From: Rubrivirga sp.
GTDB taxonomy: Bacteria > Actinomycetota > Actinomycetes > S36-B12
Length of the DNA: 33,728 nucleotides
Assembly (NCBI GenBank): GCA_002729215.1
Contig: PBTV01000032.1
Coordinates: 21,148-54,875, forward strand
Reading direction: 5' to 3'
The translations under genes and the position numbers were made by a program. The notes below the pieces were generated by a model. It saw nothing but the letters and a program-made list of their open reading frames with translations, did no database searches and was not told where the DNA came from. Below, piece after piece: positions 33,109 to 33,728 of this stretch (positions are counted from its first letter, which is position 1; every line of letters begins with the position of its first letter).

Positions 33109-33728
33109 ATGACCTCGAGCCCTCTGTGGTCGCCCGACGAAGAGTCGGGCGCGGCGATGCGCCGGTGGTTCGAGGCATCGGGCACGTCTGACTTTTCTGC
33201 CGCTCACGCGGCCAGTGTGAACGACCTCGACGGCTTTTGGTTGTGGGCGTGGGACGAGTGCGGGGTCGTCGGGGAGCGGGGAAGTCGTGCTGTTCTCAAG
33301 TCGGACGACCCTGCAGCAGCGACATTCTTTCCTGACGCCCACCTCAATATCGTCGAGACACTTCTGGCCGGTGAGCCGGAGGCCGAAGTGCTTGTCGGCA
33401 TCGATGAAGCCGGAGCACGCCGGTCCTGGACTCGTCGAGAACTTCGTTCGGATGTGGCGTCAGTCGCGGCGCACATGCAACGCGCAGGAGTCGAACCGGG
33501 CGATCGGGTGGCTGCATGGGCACCCAACGTTCCCGAGGTGGTCATCTGGGCGCTCGCAGCACTATCCATCGGCGCGGTCGTCAGCACTGCGTCACCGGAC
33601 TTCGCACCCGCGGGGGTGATCGATCGATTTGGTCAGATCACGCCGCGGTTGCTTCTTGTCGGCTCGACCTACACCTACGGCGGTCGGCAATTCGACATGC
33701 GCGGATCCATCGACGATGTGCTCGCAGG
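33109..33728 (+). CDS. Acetoacetyl-CoA synthetase, N-terminal part (cut by window edge)
   Basis: About 206 codons are visible from ATG 33109 to the right edge. The start PLWSPDEES, the FWLWAWDE segment, FFPDAHLNIVETLL, and the ANL-superfamily motif VAAWAPNVPEVVIWALAALSIGAVVS... (quoted in part) fit acetoacetate--CoA ligase. These enzymes activate acetoacetate with ATP and CoA. The AMP-binding P-loop and catalytic lysine lie beyond the window, so the branch is not fully certain. It begins 57 bases after moeA and has no obvious functional tie to it. Confidence 0.8.
   Translation, partial: MTSSPLWSPDEESGAAMRRWFEASGTSDFSAAHAASVNDLDGFWLWAWDECGVVGERGSRAVLKSDDPAAATFFPDAHLNIVETLLAGEPEAEVLVGIDEAGARRSWTRRELRSDVASVAAHMQRAGVEPGDRVAAWAPNVPEVVIWALAALSIGAVVSTASPDFAPAGVIDRFGQITPRLLLVGSTYTYGGRQFDMRGSIDDVLA

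Overview
The window is high-GC DNA, densely packed, with many GTG/TTG starts and 0-4 nt gene junctions. It encodes several genes typical of actinomycetes: a Sap/GAP-type membrane protein, a DUF6325/SHOCT pair, furA-katG, an EgtB-type ergothioneine enzyme, an OtsA-OtsB fusion, DUF4389 and Abhydrolase_9 proteins, and a mobA-like/DUF6457/moeA unit. It therefore comes from a high-GC actinomycete chromosome. I cannot name the genus. I see no rRNA, tRNA, CRISPR array, insertion sequence or phage gene.

Layout. 1-5000: a TetR regulator cut by the window edge, diverging from a Sap/GAP membrane protein; two convergent or divergent lipoproteins (one I78-inhibitor-like); a DUF6325 protein, an SLC13-type anion permease and a SHOCT protein on one strand; and a small one-helix membrane protein on the other. 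5000-14200: a catabolic island. It holds a D-tagatose 3-epimerase-like enzyme diverging from a class II ketose-phosphate aldolase, a CbbY-like phosphatase, a one-chain DAK-family kinase of the erythrulose-kinase type, a fused E1 alpha/beta thiamine-diphosphate dehydrogenase, a lipoyl E2 and a SorC regulator. 14200-18400: a surface-anchored EEP-family hydrolase (apparently coupled to a 12-codon leader ORF), then katG and furA on the minus strand. 18400-25200: DUF4389 protein, OtsAB fusion, hotdog thioesterase, zinc-type alcohol dehydrogenase relative, and an NDP-forming acyl-CoA synthetase. 25200-30500: Abhydrolase_9 protein, egtB, an SDR and a RibD-C reductase. 30500-33728: an unrecognised basic protein, then mobA-like/DUF6457/moeA, and the start of an acetoacetyl-CoA synthetase cut by the right edge.

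How genes work together. The main candidate for an undescribed system is the 5.1-14.2 kb island. Epimerisation, phosphorylation, aldol cleavage and phosphatase steps for a small ketose or ketose phosphate are packed with an acetoin-dehydrogenase-like oxidative complex that has E1 and E2 but no E3. A SorC regulator and an AT-rich divergent promoter complete the unit. No transporter or polyol dehydrogenase is present, so the substrate is unresolved. My best guess is a tetrulose or a related ketose, and that is inference. Smaller points of interest are a 16-nt tandem duplication that apparently created the DUF6457/moeA ATGA junction, a TTGA-coupled mini-ORF upstream of the EEP gene, and a tandem operator-like repeat over a near-consensus, probably leaderless furA promoter.
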